A DNA stretch of 64,000 bases from Nocardiopsis flavescens. GTDB taxonomy: Bacteria > Actinomycetota > Actinomycetes > Streptosporangiales > Streptosporangiaceae. Below the pieces are notes generated by a model. The model worked only from the letters and a program-made list of their open reading frames with translations. It was not told the DNA's origin and ran no database searches. Location of the stretch: assembly GCF_900141985.1 (NCBI RefSeq), contig NZ_FQZK01000004.1, forward strand, positions 248,001 to 312,000, read 5' to 3'. A program made the translations under genes and the position numbers. Below, in pieces: positions 43,961-52,871 of the stretch (the stretch's first letter is position 1; the number at the start of each line of letters is the position of its first letter).

Positions 43961-45577
43961 TCACCCCGCCAGGGAGCGCAGGCCGGTCGGCCCGTACCCG
44001 TCCCCCAGCACGGCGACCGCCCACCCCGGCCCGGCCAGGACGTCCACGGCCGGATGCACGCCGAGGTCGTCGACGGCCCCGCCGTCCGCCAGGCGCAGCA
44101 CGCGCACCGGGGCCCCCGGCTCACGGCCGCCGCCCTCGTACACCGGCAGGAACACGGCGTCCGGGGTGACGGCCGCCGCGGCGAGAACGGCGCCGTCGAA
44201 CGCCGCCCCCTCCGGGCGCCACCGCGAGACGATCCCTCCGTCCGGCGCGGAGCGCCGCACGAGAAGCCCGCCGTCCCCGGTCTCGAACACGGCGACCAGA
44301 CCCGCCGTGTCCGCCTGGAGCAGTGCGTCGGGCGGCCGGGACGGCTCTTCCCCGGGGAAGGGCAGCACCTCCTCCCCCGTGGCCGGGTCGAGGCCGACCG
44401 GCGGCTCCCCGTCACCGGCCTCCAGGACGACCAGGGGATCGCCCTGCACGGCGGCCACGGGGGTGAACGACGGCCGGCTCCCCTCCCACTCGCGCCGCCA
44501 CAGCTCCCTCCCCCTGTCCGGGTCCACCCCGACCAGCGAGAACCGCGCCCGGACGCCGTCCACGACCAGGACGCCCAGGTCGTCGAACCCGTCCGCGCAC
44601 CCCACCAGGCCGACCAGCACACCGGCCACCTCGCGCCCCGGCCCGCGGTGGCACCCCGGCGGCTCCTCCACGGCCCGCCGCCAGATCCGCCGCCCCTCCT
44701 CCAGCCGCTCCTCCGCCGCCGCCCGGACGGCCTCCCGGCCGGGGAAACGGCCCGCCAGACGCGCCCCGGTGACCGCATCGAGCACCGCCGCGGGTTCCTC
44801 GGAGCGCTCGGCGAGGTGCACACGCCCGCCCCCGCTCCACACCTCCATCGCGTCGCCCCAGGAGCCCACACCCCCGCCGCCGGTCCCCGGATGCGGCCGC
44901 CGGTAGGTCCACACCGTTCCGCCGGACGCCCCGTCCAGGGCCACCGCGCCGTCCCCGAGCAGGACCAGCGGGCCGTACGGGCCGGAGAGCACCTCGCGGA
45001 CCGCCACCCGCCCCGGCGGCTCCCACTCCCAGGCGACGGCGTCCCCCGCCGGCGGCGCTCCCGCCGCCACGGTGTGCCTTTCCGCGGGGAAAAGCGCCGG
45101 CCCCACCAGCGCTCCCGCGACCAGGACCGGGAGCGCTCCGGCCAGCGGCCCGGCCGGGGACCGCCGCGGCGGACGCGGCCCCGCCGGGGCGCCGGCGAGC
45201 GCCAGGAACAGCGCGCCGAGCGCGGTCGCCGCGACGCACACCCACAGCCGCACGGCCGCGCGCGAGGGCACCACGAGCCCCTCGGCGGGGGCGAACGCCT
45301 CCAGGGAATCGGCCGGAAAGGTCACCGCGGCCACCGCGGCGGCGAGCAGGGCGAGCGCCCCGGCCCAGCGGCGCACCCCCGCCCGGCCCTGCCCCGCGCG
45401 TCCACGCGGTCCGCACGTGTGGAACAGCAGCAGGCACGCCCCCGCGGCGACGCCGAACCCGGCCCATACCTCCCACCCGGTGCCCGCCCGGTCCGACCAC
45501 GGCAGGGCCGTCAGCACGGCCAGGGCGACGGCCCCGGCCAGCAGCCCCGCGCCCGCGCTTCTCCCCGCTTCGCCCAT
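43961..45577 (-). CDS. Membrane protein with PQQ-like beta-propeller domain
   Basis: 538-residue protein. About four membrane helices lie in the first 150 residues. The extracytoplasmic part (about 170-538) has repeated blades of the PQQ/quinoprotein type, such as VALDGASGGTVWTYRR and LVGVDPDRGRELWRRE. No enzyme motif is seen, so a scaffold or surface sensor is likely. ATG 45577 follows GGAAGGGG. Divergent from the HTH gene at 45812. Confidence 0.78.
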   Translation of the reverse strand: MGEAGRSAGAGLLAGAVALAVLTALPWSDRAGTGWEVWAGFGVAAGACLLLFHTCGPRGRAGQGRAGVRRWAGALALLAAAVAAVTFPADSLEAFAPAEGLVVPSRAAVRLWVCVAATALGALFLALAGAPAGPRPPRRSPAGPLAGALPVLVAGALVGPALFPAERHTVAAGAPPAGDAVAWEWEPPGRVAVREVLSGPYGPLVLLGDGAVALDGASGGTVWTYRRPHPGTGGGGVGSWGDAMEVWSGGGRVHLAERSEEPAAVLDAVTGARLAGRFPGREAVRAAAEERLEEGRRIWRRAVEEPPGCHRGPGREVAGVLVGLVGCADGFDDLGVLVVDGVRARFSLVGVDPDRGRELWRREWEGSRPSFTPVAAVQGDPLVVLEAGDGEPPVGLDPATGEEVLPFPGEEPSRPPDALLQADTAGLVAVFETGDGGLLVRRSAPDGGIVSRWRPEGAAFDGAVLAAAAVTPDAVFLPVYEGGGREPGAPVRVLRLADGGAVDDLGVHPAVDVLAGPGWAVAVLGDGYGPTGLRSLAG

Positions 45578-45811
45578 CCCGCCCCTTCCCGAACGCACCG
45601 GGGCGCCGCCGACCGGACGGCGCCCCCGCGGTGGTGGGACGCGCGGGACCGCGCGTGTGTTCGCCGGCGGGCCCGCACCGTGCCGGGCCCGGAGCGCCGC
45701 CGGGCCCGCATACCGCCCCCGTAACGGATCGTGGGGAAACCCTCCCGGAGCGTGCGCACCGCCCCTAATCTGGTGCCGTCCGCCGCGGCGGCGCATCGGG
45801 AGGGACTCCGC

Positions 45812-47059
45812 ATGGCCTTCGACGACACCGGGGAGGGCGGCGCATCCGCGTTCGCCGAGGTCCCCTTCGGTACCCGGCTCAAACTCCATCGCACCCGCAG
45901 GGGACTCACCCGCGAGGTGCTGGGCGGGCTGGTGGGCCGCTCCGCCTCCTGGGTGAAGGCCCTGGAGACCGGGCGCCTGGGCACCCCCAGGCTTCCGCTG
46001 CTGCTCAGACTGGCGCAGGCCCTGCGGGTGCGCGACCTGGCCGAGCTGACCGGCGCCGGATCCATCCCGGTCGAGCCCTTCAGCGGCCCCGGGCACCGCA
46101 GGCTGCCCGCCGTCCGCGCGGCCGTCAACGCCTTCGCTCCCCCGGCCGACCGGCCCGCCCCGCCCCTGCCCCTGCTGCACTCCCGGCTGCGCGGGGCGTG
46201 GCTGGCCCGGCACGCGGCCCCCGACCACCGCGAGGTGCTGGGCGCCCTGCTGCCGGGGCTGATCACGGACGCGCAGGCCGCCGTGCTCGGGGCGGCGAAG
46301 GAGTGCGAGCGCCGCACCGCCCGCGCGCTGCTGTCGGAGGTGTACTCCCTGGCGCAGTTCTTCCTCGCCTACCAGCCCGCGCAGAACCTGCTGTGGCGGG
46401 TGTGCGAGAGCGCCGTGGTGACCGCCCGCGAGGCCGACGACCCCCGCTCCCTGGGCATCGCCGCCTGGCTGATGGTGCAGGCGCACCGCGACGCCGGTGA
46501 CTGGGACGCCGCCGACGCGGTGACCGCGGGCGCGCTGGAGCACCTGGGCGCGCACCTGGCCGACGCGGACTCCGACGAGCTCCTGTCACTGTGGGGCGCG
46601 CTGCAGTTCGAGGCCGGCCACACCGCCGCCCGGCGCGGCGAGAGCGGCGCCGCCTGGCACCGCTGGGACACGGCGCTGCGGGCCGTCGCACGGCTCCCGG
46701 ACGGGTTCTACCACCCCGTGACCTCGTTCTCCCGGGCCGTCATGGGCGCGCACGCGGTGACCGTGGCGGTGGAGCTGCGCAACGGCGGCGAGGGGGTGCG
46801 CCAGGCGCTGCGCGCGCAGGCGCACACCATCCCCTCCCGCCCGCGGCGGGCCCGGCACCGGATCGAGCAGGCCCGGGCGCACCGGCTGGACGGCCGCGAG
46901 GGCGAGGCACTGGAGCTGCTGGCGCAGGCGCACGCCGCGGCCCCGGAGACCATCCGCTACAACGGGCACGCCCGCGCCATGATCGCGGAGGGCCTGAGCT
47001 CGCGCGAGTACCGCGCGCAGGCCGCCGCCCTGGCCGACCGGGTGGGCGTACCGGCCTGA
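45812..47059 (+). CDS. XRE-family HTH regulator with TPR-like C-terminal domain
   Basis: 415-residue protein. The N-terminal HTH_3 domain (KLHRTRRGLTREVLGGLVGRS) is followed by a long helical region with tetratricopeptide-like packing, a common actinobacterial architecture for pleiotropic regulators. ATG 45812 follows GGGAGGGACT. A TAATCT -10 is at 45766-45771. Target unknown; the divergent membrane propeller gene is a candidate. Confidence 0.85.
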   Translation: MAFDDTGEGGASAFAEVPFGTRLKLHRTRRGLTREVLGGLVGRSASWVKALETGRLGTPRLPLLLRLAQALRVRDLAELTGAGSIPVEPFSGPGHRRLPAVRAAVNAFAPPADRPAPPLPLLHSRLRGAWLARHAAPDHREVLGALLPGLITDAQAAVLGAAKECERRTARALLSEVYSLAQFFLAYQPAQNLLWRVCESAVVTAREADDPRSLGIAAWLMVQAHRDAGDWDAADAVTAGALEHLGAHLADADSDELLSLWGALQFEAGHTAARRGESGAAWHRWDTALRAVARLPDGFYHPVTSFSRAVMGAHAVTVAVELRNGGEGVRQALRAQAHTIPSRPRRARHRIEQARAHRLDGREGEALELLAQAHAAAPETIRYNGHARAMIAEGLSSREYRAQAAALADRVGVPA

Positions 47060-47330
47060 GCCGCCGCGCCCCGGCAGGGGGCGCGGCACGGTCTTTGCCT
47101 GTCAGGGGGCACATTCCGTGCCCCCCGGGCCGGACGGGGCGGGTTAGCGTCGGTGGGTTCCCGGCCCGGAAGGGGGCCGGGAACCCACCGGGGGTTCACA
47201 GAACCGGCGACGAGCGACGAGGCACGGAGGCGCACCGGCGCCCGCCCGGGGAGGGGCGGCTGCGCGAGGGGCGCCGCCCCGGGGAACGGGGCGGCGGAGC
47301 GGGCGCTTCCAGGGAAGAGAATCGGACACC

Positions 47331-47912
47331 GTGCAGCGGAATCCGGACACCGCGCGAGCGGCGCGGACGGCGGGAACGGCGGCGACAGGGGGGACGCCCG
47401 AGGTGGCGGAGAGGGCGGCCACGGCGGCGAGAGCGGGGGCGGCGGAGCGGGCGAGGGCGGCGGAGCGGGCCGGTGCCGAGGCCGGCCCCGGACGGGTGGC
47501 GGACGTGCTGGTCGTCCGCGACCGGGCCGGAATCGAGGCGTGGGCGCGCGCCCGCGGCGCCGTCGTGCGCCAGGTCGAAGAGGACTGGGAGTCCATCACC
47601 TACGAGGCGCGGGCGGTCGCCCCGGACGGGACGCCGGTCCGCTGCCGGTACCGCTACCCCATCCCGCGCGCGGCGGCGATGCGGCGGCTGGCCCGCACCT
47701 ACGTGGTCGCGATGGCCCACGACTCGGACGGGGCGCGCTGCCACCACGTGCGCCGGGTGATCCCGGTGGGCTCGACCGAGGCCGAGCTGCGGCGCAACGC
47801 GGTCCTGGTCGCGTCCGCCCTGGTCGAGCTGGAGCGCCACCCGCGCTGCGGGGCCACCGTGGTCACGCTGACCGCGTACACGGTGGTGGCGGCCCTGGAG
47901 TGGGAGGGCTGA
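47331..47912 (+). CDS. Hypothetical protein, Ala/Arg-rich N-terminus
   Basis: 193-residue protein I do not recognise. Residues 1-55 are disordered Ala/Arg/Glu repeats. The rest forms an alpha/beta domain beginning VADVLVVRDRAGIEAWARARG, with two Cys-His-type residues in ARCHHVRRVIPVG. GTG 47331 has a weak site. A translation start further in (near residue 55) cannot be excluded. Confidence 0.6.
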   Translation: MQRNPDTARAARTAGTAATGGTPEVAERAATAARAGAAERARAAERAGAEAGPGRVADVLVVRDRAGIEAWARARGAVVRQVEEDWESITYEARAVAPDGTPVRCRYRYPIPRAAAMRRLARTYVVAMAHDSDGARCHHVRRVIPVGSTEAELRRNAVLVASALVELERHPRCGATVVTLTAYTVVAALEWEG

Positions 47913-47976
47913 CCCGGGCGGCGGCGCGCACCGGCACGTCCCCCGGGCGGCAGCGGTACCCGCCTACCCTGGCCGT

Positions 47977-48408
47977 ATGAGCGCCCTGTCACCGCGGTTG
48001 CGAAGGATCGTCGACGCCCTGCCCCTGCGCCCGGGGCTGCGCGTGATCGAGATCGGCTGCGGACCGGGCGCTGCGGCGCGCGAGGTCGCCGCCCGGATCG
48101 GCCCCGAGGGGCACGTGCTCGCGGTCGACCGCTCCGCCGCCGCGATCGCGCGGACCACGGCGTCGGCCACGGACCTCATCGCGGCGGGCAGGCTCACCGC
48201 CCGGTGCGGAGAGGCCGAGCACCTGGCCCTGGCCGAGGGCGAGCGGCCCTACGACCTCGCCTTCGCCGTCCGGGTGGGCGCGTTCGACGGCCGCCACCCC
48301 GGGGCCGGGGAACGCGCCCTGGAGCGGCTCGCCCGCGCCCTCGTGCCCGGTGGCCGGCTGTTCGTCGACGGCGGGGACCCGCTGCGCGAAGTGCCCCTGC
48401 CCGGCTGA
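47977..48408 (+). CDS. SAM-dependent methyltransferase (class I, short)
   Basis: 143-residue class I methyltransferase domain: motif I VIEIGCGPGAAARE, acidic strand-2 end VLAVDRSAAA, and motif IV-like PYDLAFAVRVG. It ends soon after the last Rossmann strand, so it is a minimal domain; substrate unknown. Confidence 0.85.
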   Translation: MSALSPRLRRIVDALPLRPGLRVIEIGCGPGAAAREVAARIGPEGHVLAVDRSAAAIARTTASATDLIAAGRLTARCGEAEHLALAEGERPYDLAFAVRVGAFDGRHPGAGERALERLARALVPGGRLFVDGGDPLREVPLPG

Positions 48409-48603
48409 CCCGCCCGCGGGAGGACCGGCCCCGGGCGCGCGAACGGAACCGGGACCGGGTGCCGTCGCAACGGCGCGGCGGGCCCGGCGTCGTCTAGGGT
48501 TGGGACAGACGAGAACCCCGTTGCGGACGGGCTTCGCCGGTGTTCGGACGCCGGTGCTCCGCCGTCCCCGACGGACCCCCTGAACACCGAGGTGGATGCA
48601 CCC

Positions 48604-49425
48604 ATGACCGACGCCCCGTCCCCGGCCGCCCCCGAGGGCTCCGACCGTCCCCCGCTCATCGACACCACCCGGACCCACTCGGCCCGGATCTGGAACTACT
48701 GGATGGGCGGCAAGGACCACTACCCGATCGACCGGCTGGCGGGCGACGCGGTGGCCGAGGGCTTCCCCGAGATCGTGGACCTGGCCCGGACCAGCCGCAA
48801 GTTCCTCATCCGGGTGGTCACGCACCTGACCGAGGAGGTCGGCATCCGCCAGTTCCTCGACATCGGGACCGGGATGCCCACGGCCAACAACACCCACGAG
48901 GTGGCCCAGGCGATCGCCCCGGAGACCCGCGTGGTCTACGTGGACAACGACCCCCTGGTGCTCGCGCACGCGCGCGCCCTGCTGGTCGGGTCGCCGGAGG
49001 GCGCCACCGACTACATCGACGCCGACCTGCGCGACCCGGACGCCATCCTGGAGCGGGCCGCGCAGACCCTGGACTTCGACAAGCCGATCGCGCTCATGCT
49101 CATGGGGATCCTGGGCCACGTCCCCGAGGACGACGTCCAGCCGATCGTGCGCCGCCTGCTCGACGCCCTGCCCTCAGGCAGCTACCTGGCCAGCTACGAC
49201 GGGGCCAACACCAGCGAGGCCTACAACAAGGCGATCGAGGTCGGCAACGAGCAGGGCGACGTCCCGTACCTGCTGCGCAGCCCCGAGTTCATCGCCGCCC
49301 GGTTCGAGGGCCTGGAGCTGCTCGAACCCGGTGTGGTGCCCTGCCCGCGTTGGCGTCCGGCGCCCCTGGAGGCGAACACCAAGCGCGGCCTGGACCAGTA
49401 CGGCGGCGTGGGCCGCAAGCCCTGA
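48604..49425 (+). CDS. S-adenosyl methyltransferase, DUF574 family
   Basis: 273-residue protein of the actinobacteria-specific DUF574 family. It has the family opening ARIWNYWMGGKDHYPIDR, motif I FLDIGTGMPTANNTHEVAQ, and VVYVDNDPLVLAHAR. Substrates are unknown. Start ATG 48604 (GAGGTGG upstream); GTG 48592 is an alternative. Confidence 0.92.
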   Translation: MTDAPSPAAPEGSDRPPLIDTTRTHSARIWNYWMGGKDHYPIDRLAGDAVAEGFPEIVDLARTSRKFLIRVVTHLTEEVGIRQFLDIGTGMPTANNTHEVAQAIAPETRVVYVDNDPLVLAHARALLVGSPEGATDYIDADLRDPDAILERAAQTLDFDKPIALMLMGILGHVPEDDVQPIVRRLLDALPSGSYLASYDGANTSEAYNKAIEVGNEQGDVPYLLRSPEFIAARFEGLELLEPGVVPCPRWRPAPLEANTKRGLDQYGGVGRKP

Positions 49426-49567
49426 CCCGCGGTGCGGGCCGCCCGTCCGGGCGGCCCGTGCCGGGCCCGGCGGCCGGTGGCGACGGGGCGGGCCCGCTCC
49501 GCCCGGACGCCCGGAATCCGCCCGTACCGGGGTACCGCGAACGGTGACCGGATGGCAGCATCGGGCC

Positions 49568-49975
49568 ATGGCCCCCTCGGAACCCCCCGGACCGCGCCCG
49601 GCCCACCCACCGCCGCCGCGCGTGCGCTCCGCACAGCGGTCGATGTACGCGACCGGCGGCCTGTTCCTGCTCGCCTCCCTGCTCTCGTGCGGCCAGGCGG
49701 CTCCGGCCGGCCCCGCCACCGGAGCCCTCGTGGCCGCGTTCGGCGTCGCCTGCCTGGTCAGCGGCCACCTGCTCCGGCGCCCCTCCCGGCCGGCCCTCTT
49801 CCTCGCGCTGGGCCTGCAGTCGCTTCTGCTGGCCCTGGTGCTCGCCCTCGCCGCCTGGACCGTCGTCCTGGGCTTCTGGCCGGGACTGGTGCCCGCGGTG
49901 GTCCCCCTGGTGCTGGCGGCCAACACCCTGCACCTGCTCTACCTGGGCCGCGGCTTCCACCTCCGCGGCTCCTGA
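49568..49975 (+). CDS. Small membrane protein of unknown function
   Basis: 135-residue protein with a proline-rich cytoplasmic start and about four hydrophobic helices (residues about 25-45, 48-68, 76-98, 100-122). No family recognised. The start region lacks a strong ribosome site; ATG 49568 is the first that excludes the upstream intergenic part. Confidence 0.55.
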   Translation: MAPSEPPGPRPAHPPPPRVRSAQRSMYATGGLFLLASLLSCGQAAPAGPATGALVAAFGVACLVSGHLLRRPSRPALFLALGLQSLLLALVLALAAWTVVLGFWPGLVPAVVPLVLAANTLHLLYLGRGFHLRGS

Positions 49976-50091
49976 GCCGGCGCCGCCGGCCGGCCACCGG
50001 TCCGCATCCGGCCCGCCCCTCCGCAAGCGCGCCACGACCGCCCGGACCCCTCACCGGCCGCGAGGCCGGCACGCGCCCCCACCGCAGACGC

Positions 50092-50127
50092 GGAGAAGGG
50101 CCCACCGAAAACGGTGGACCCTTCTCC
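50092..50127. terminator. Original terminator of tRNA-Pro copy 2, stranded by the insertion
   Basis: Identical over 36 bases to the terminator of copy 1 (43642-43677). It now flanks the truncated tRNA end at attL, showing which side is ancestral chromosome. Confidence 0.75.
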
Positions 50128-50139
50128 GACCTGCTACTT

Positions 50140-50186
50140 CTCTGTCGGGACGGCGGGATTTGAACCCACGACCCCTTGACCCCCAG
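50140..50186. repeat. attL: 47-bp direct repeat with 3' half of tRNA-Pro
   Basis: Matches 55739-55785 exactly over 47 bases and diverges on both sides. It contains the tRNA-Pro 3' part from the anticodon loop to the discriminator base (50145-50186) on the minus strand. Left boundary of the integrated element. Confidence 0.92.
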
Positions 50187-50189
50187 GCA

Positions 50190-50211
50190 CCCCCGGCGTA
50201 GCCGCCGGGGG
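50190..50211. terminator. Hairpin just inside the left end of the element
   Basis: CCCCCGGCG (50190-50198), TAGC loop, CGCCGGGGG (50203-50211), four bases from the attL core. Could insulate the cargo operon from the chromosome. Confidence 0.45.
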
Positions 50212-50361
50212 TCGCGGAAGGTCACCTGACAACACGAACCCGCAGGCCGGGGCCGCCCGCCCCGGCCACCGACCAACGGGACCGGTCACCGAGAGGCGCC
50301 CACGGGCGCCCCTCCCCCAACCCCACCTCCACCCCACCCGATTCAGGCAAAGCGCATCGCT

Positions 50362-51279
50362 TCATTCTGCAGCATTTCTGGATTCTGGAGGCTGCTCAAG
50401 ATTTTGCTGGCGCTTTTTCTGCTCAGACTTAAGACGGTGAACTTCTTCCACAAAATCAGCCAGACGCTCGTCTTCGTCGGCAAGTTTTTTATATCTCCCC
50501 ACACCAATTTCAACCGCCTCCCATTCACTCTCAATGGCATCGGCGGTTTGCTGGAGATAGAAGCTCCTTTCCTTGTATTTGAAGTATCCCATAAATCCAC
50601 TGGAAATACCGACAAGGAATGTGGTCGCCATGGCGATCCAACGAAGGTACTCCCACTCCACAGTCAGCCCGGATACACCCGTGGCCAGCAGGGAACCCAT
50701 GATGATCACACTTTGAAGGATATTATTTATACGGCGATTCGACCTGCTCTCATTTCGCAGCTGATCGATATCAGCATAGGCATCTTCTTTATAAGTGACA
50801 CGCCTCACCTTGGTCGATATGTCTTCACGCGCAACTACCAGCTTCCTCGTGTCACGAAGACGGGCGAGCTCAAGTTCAAGGTCTCCCTCGCTAGGGCGGC
50901 GAGAATCCCTCTTAAATATCCTTTCAAGCCAGGGGATATCAGCAGAATTTTCTTGGATCGACCGAAGATTTCGATCCGAACCATCCAAAACCCTGGGAAT
51001 CCCACCCGGGTTCTTTTTTAGATAGAGAGAGTAGACACCAAATACGAGTGCAACGAGCGTAGAGGGGACATAGATCGGCAGCCTCAATTCCTCGGGCACG
51101 AGAGGTGTCCACCAGAGCACGTAAAGAATCACCAGAGAGAACGGACCCAAGAAGAGCGAAATATTAGAGGAAACCCTCCTTCTCCTAGCCTCCTGAAGAC
51201 TCAACTCCGTCTGCCTGATTTGGTGATTCAGCAAAAGAAGCTGATCATTTACCTCGGTCGCACCCCTTGCTGCAGCCAA
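50362..51279 (-). CDS. Four-TM DUF4231 (SLATT-like) membrane protein
   Basis: 305-residue AT-rich gene product. It has two two-helix membrane units: residues about 39-58/68-87 and 186-204/213-232, separated by a charged coiled-coil region. The C-terminal unit fits DUF4231: ISSGFMGYFKYKERSFYLQQ then TADAIESEWEAVEIGVGRYK and a final coiled coil. DUF4231 and SLATT 2-TM domains are membrane effectors in many predicted bacterial defence systems, thought to perturb the membrane. No start with a good site; TTG 51279 is used, with GAGAGGA upstream. 41 bp downstream of the SepF-like gene, so one operon. Confidence 0.75.
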   Translation of the reverse strand: MAAARGATEVNDQLLLLNHQIRQTELSLQEARRRRVSSNISLFLGPFSLVILYVLWWTPLVPEELRLPIYVPSTLVALVFGVYSLYLKKNPGGIPRVLDGSDRNLRSIQENSADIPWLERIFKRDSRRPSEGDLELELARLRDTRKLVVAREDISTKVRRVTYKEDAYADIDQLRNESRSNRRINNILQSVIIMGSLLATGVSGLTVEWEYLRWIAMATTFLVGISSGFMGYFKYKERSFYLQQTADAIESEWEAVEIGVGRYKKLADEDERLADFVEEVHRLKSEQKKRQQNLEQPPESRNAAE

Positions 51280-51320
51280 AATAAAACCAATCCTCTCTAA
51301 AGTTGGAAGGAAAAATCAAT

Positions 51321-51767
51321 CTACCCTCTAGGCGTGAGAGCAAAAGACCTATCAGTTAACCTGTAGATCCATCCGCCAGAAAAAGTGGCCATTCCACTAC
51401 AAAAATCCACCAAACGAGCAGCCTGCGAGGGATCCATCCTACTTAGATCAATCACCACAACTCGGCCCTCGCGAAACTTTATAGAGACCTCACCAACCGC
51501 GGACTGATAGTCACTGGGGGTATACCTAGCAACCTCCTTGAGTCGAACACTCGGATCACCCCCACTCAGGGCACTGTAAGCGTTCATTTTTTCTGCACCA
51601 GAAAGCGAAACATCAAGGATGACCGAGTCACTCACGACAGACCAGGAATGATCGACGGAACTTCTCTTTTCAGGCACACTTCGAACATGAGAAAAAGCAA
51701 AAATGGTAACCGCAACCACAAAGAAAACTACAAGCACGGGAACCCAAGCCTGCACAGATGAGACCAT
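51321..51767 (-). CDS. Membrane-anchored SepF-domain (DUF552) protein
   Basis: 148-residue protein. One N-terminal membrane helix (residues about 8-28, WVPVLVVFFVVAVTIFAF), a linker, then a domain (about 76-146) that reads like the SepF core: SIKFREGRVVVIDLSRMDP, AARLVDFCSGMATFSGG, and DRSFALTP. Real SepF has an amphipathic helix rather than a TM anchor and binds FtsZ. The gene is AT-rich and lies on a mobile element with a DUF4231 gene, so it is not the housekeeping SepF. ATG 51767 has GGGGGG at good spacing; a longer frame reaches 51830. Confidence 0.72.
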   Translation of the reverse strand: MVSSVQAWVPVLVVFFVVAVTIFAFSHVRSVPEKRSSVDHSWSVVSDSVILDVSLSGAEKMNAYSALSGGDPSVRLKEVARYTPSDYQSAVGEVSIKFREGRVVVIDLSRMDPSQAARLVDFCSGMATFSGGWIYRLTDRSFALTPRG

Positions 51768-51830
51768 CCGACCCCCCAATAGAACCAACACTTTATTCCA
51801 TCTCCAGGGCCGACGATTATGACAAACCAC

Positions 51831-52272
51831 TACATGAAAGAGTTTGGCCAGATGTGGCCAACTTCGAGACGCTCGCCAACCGATGCGCGGGCTTCAGCAC
51901 TTCAGCCAGGTAGTGCCATTGACAAGAAGGCGCCACCTATCGGGCACCCCATTGGCCTAGGTTCAACGCTGTCTGACCAGGGAAAACGCGCCCGCAAGGG
52001 GGAGCCCGTCATACGGGCAGTCTGGTCGGTGTACCGATCGACGCACCCACGGGACCACCTGGAATGTCGATGCAAACAGGCCTGAGGACGGCCTCACTAA
52101 GAAGCATCCGCACAGCGAGGACATCAAGGAAACGTTCCAGAACCCGCCCGACAGCCCGGACCTGCTGGATGCCTAGACCGTTAGAGATCTTCAGCATGCA
52201 ACGCGGGCAACCTCGGCTGGCAGGGCTCGGTGAGCGTAGTTTTCTGTACCTGGAAGCTCGTTGTCGTAGAAG
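51831..52272. other. Element region with no convincing gene
   Basis: About 440 bases of mixed composition between the cargo operon and the terminator at 52273. An 88-codon plus-strand frame (51819-52085) is present but lacks a ribosome site, protein-like composition and neighbours. It may carry the cargo operon promoter: the minus strand has TTGTCA near 51826. Confidence 0.4.
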
Positions 52273-52304
52273 ACCCCTTCCACCAGGGATCCGGTGGAAG
52301 GGGT
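52273..52304. terminator. Terminator of the small-gene pair
   Basis: Perfect 12-base arms ACCCCTTCCACC/GGTGGAAGGGGT (52273-52284, 52293-52304) with an 8-base loop, 22 bases after the minus-strand stop at 52327. Confidence 0.65.
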
Positions 52305-52326
52305 TCGGATTTCGAGCGGTGTGGGG

Positions 52327-52578
52327 TCAGAGGTAGCGTTTGGGCAGATCGTCTCTTCTCAGCTCGGAGAAGGTGATCATCTTCTGGCCGGGGCGGATGA
52401 GCACCGCGCCGCCGTTGGCGAAGAAGAGTGTGCCCCGCTTCTTGAGGTTGAGCAGCCCGACCGCCGAGCACAGGATCTGCCGATGGGTGACCCGCTCGAC
52501 TCCTTCGGTCTCCGCGAGGGCGTCGGCGACCTCGGGCGGAACCTCCGCAAGGTAGCGGGGAAACTCGTGCGAGGTCAC
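52327..52578 (-). CDS. Small hypothetical protein (83 aa) on the element
   Basis: Unrecognised 83-residue protein beginning MTSHEFPRYLAEVPPEVADAL, ending in a basic KRYL. It has a Leu/Gly-rich middle (ILCSAVGLLNLKKRG). Start overlaps the upstream stop as ATGA (52578-52575), so it is coupled to the 98-aa gene, and the pair has its own terminator; that pairing is the main evidence that both are real. Confidence 0.65.
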   Translation of the reverse strand: MTSHEFPRYLAEVPPEVADALAETEGVERVTHRQILCSAVGLLNLKKRGTLFFANGGAVLIRPGQKMITFSELRRDDLPKRYL

Positions 52579-52871
52579 GTCACCTTCTCCCCTGCCTCAG
52601 CAATCTCCAGCACCGCCAGCACCCGGCGCACCATGTCCCGCTCCTGCCCCATGGGCAGACCCTTTTCTGTCTCCCACACGTCCTGCTCGGTGCGGAACGG
52701 CTCCCAGAGCCAGAACCAGAACCAACCGCCCTCCGCCCGGGACAGACGGACGTGCTGGCTCTGCCTCCCCTTCTTCAGCTCGACCACCTGACCGGGATGC
52801 GGCAGAGCCTTCAGGTCGCTCTCATCCGCCCAGTGGCACAGACGCTTCGCGGCCTCCCTGGTTTCGCCCAT
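52575..52871 (-). CDS. Small hypothetical protein (98 aa) on the element
   Basis: Unrecognised 98-residue charged protein. It has a Trp/Phe-rich patch GGWFWFWLWEPF around residue 48 and a helical C-terminus (RDMVRRVLAVLEIAE). Coupled to the 83-aa gene. Divergent from the XRE/DUF5753 regulator at 53046, so a two-component module under XRE control, such as toxin-antitoxin-like, is conceivable. Confidence 0.65.
   Translation of the reverse strand: MGETREAAKRLCHWADESDLKALPHPGQVVELKKGRQSQHVRLSRAEGGWFWFWLWEPFRTEQDVWETEKGLPMGQERDMVRRVLAVLEIAEAGEKVT

Noticed and set aside
50145..50186. tRNA-Pro-like sequence at the left end of the element
   Set aside because: Only the 3' half (anticodon loop to discriminator) is present; the 5' half diverges at 50187. 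It is the attL remnant, not a functional tRNA.
51321..51767. Housekeeping SepF of the division cluster
   Set aside because: It has a TM anchor, AT-rich codon use and mobile-element location, and there are no ftsZ/ylmE/ylmG neighbours.
51819..52085. 88-codon plus-strand frame on the element
   Set aside because: It has no ribosome site, no recognisable composition or neighbours, and it covers the likely promoter region of the SepF-like operon.
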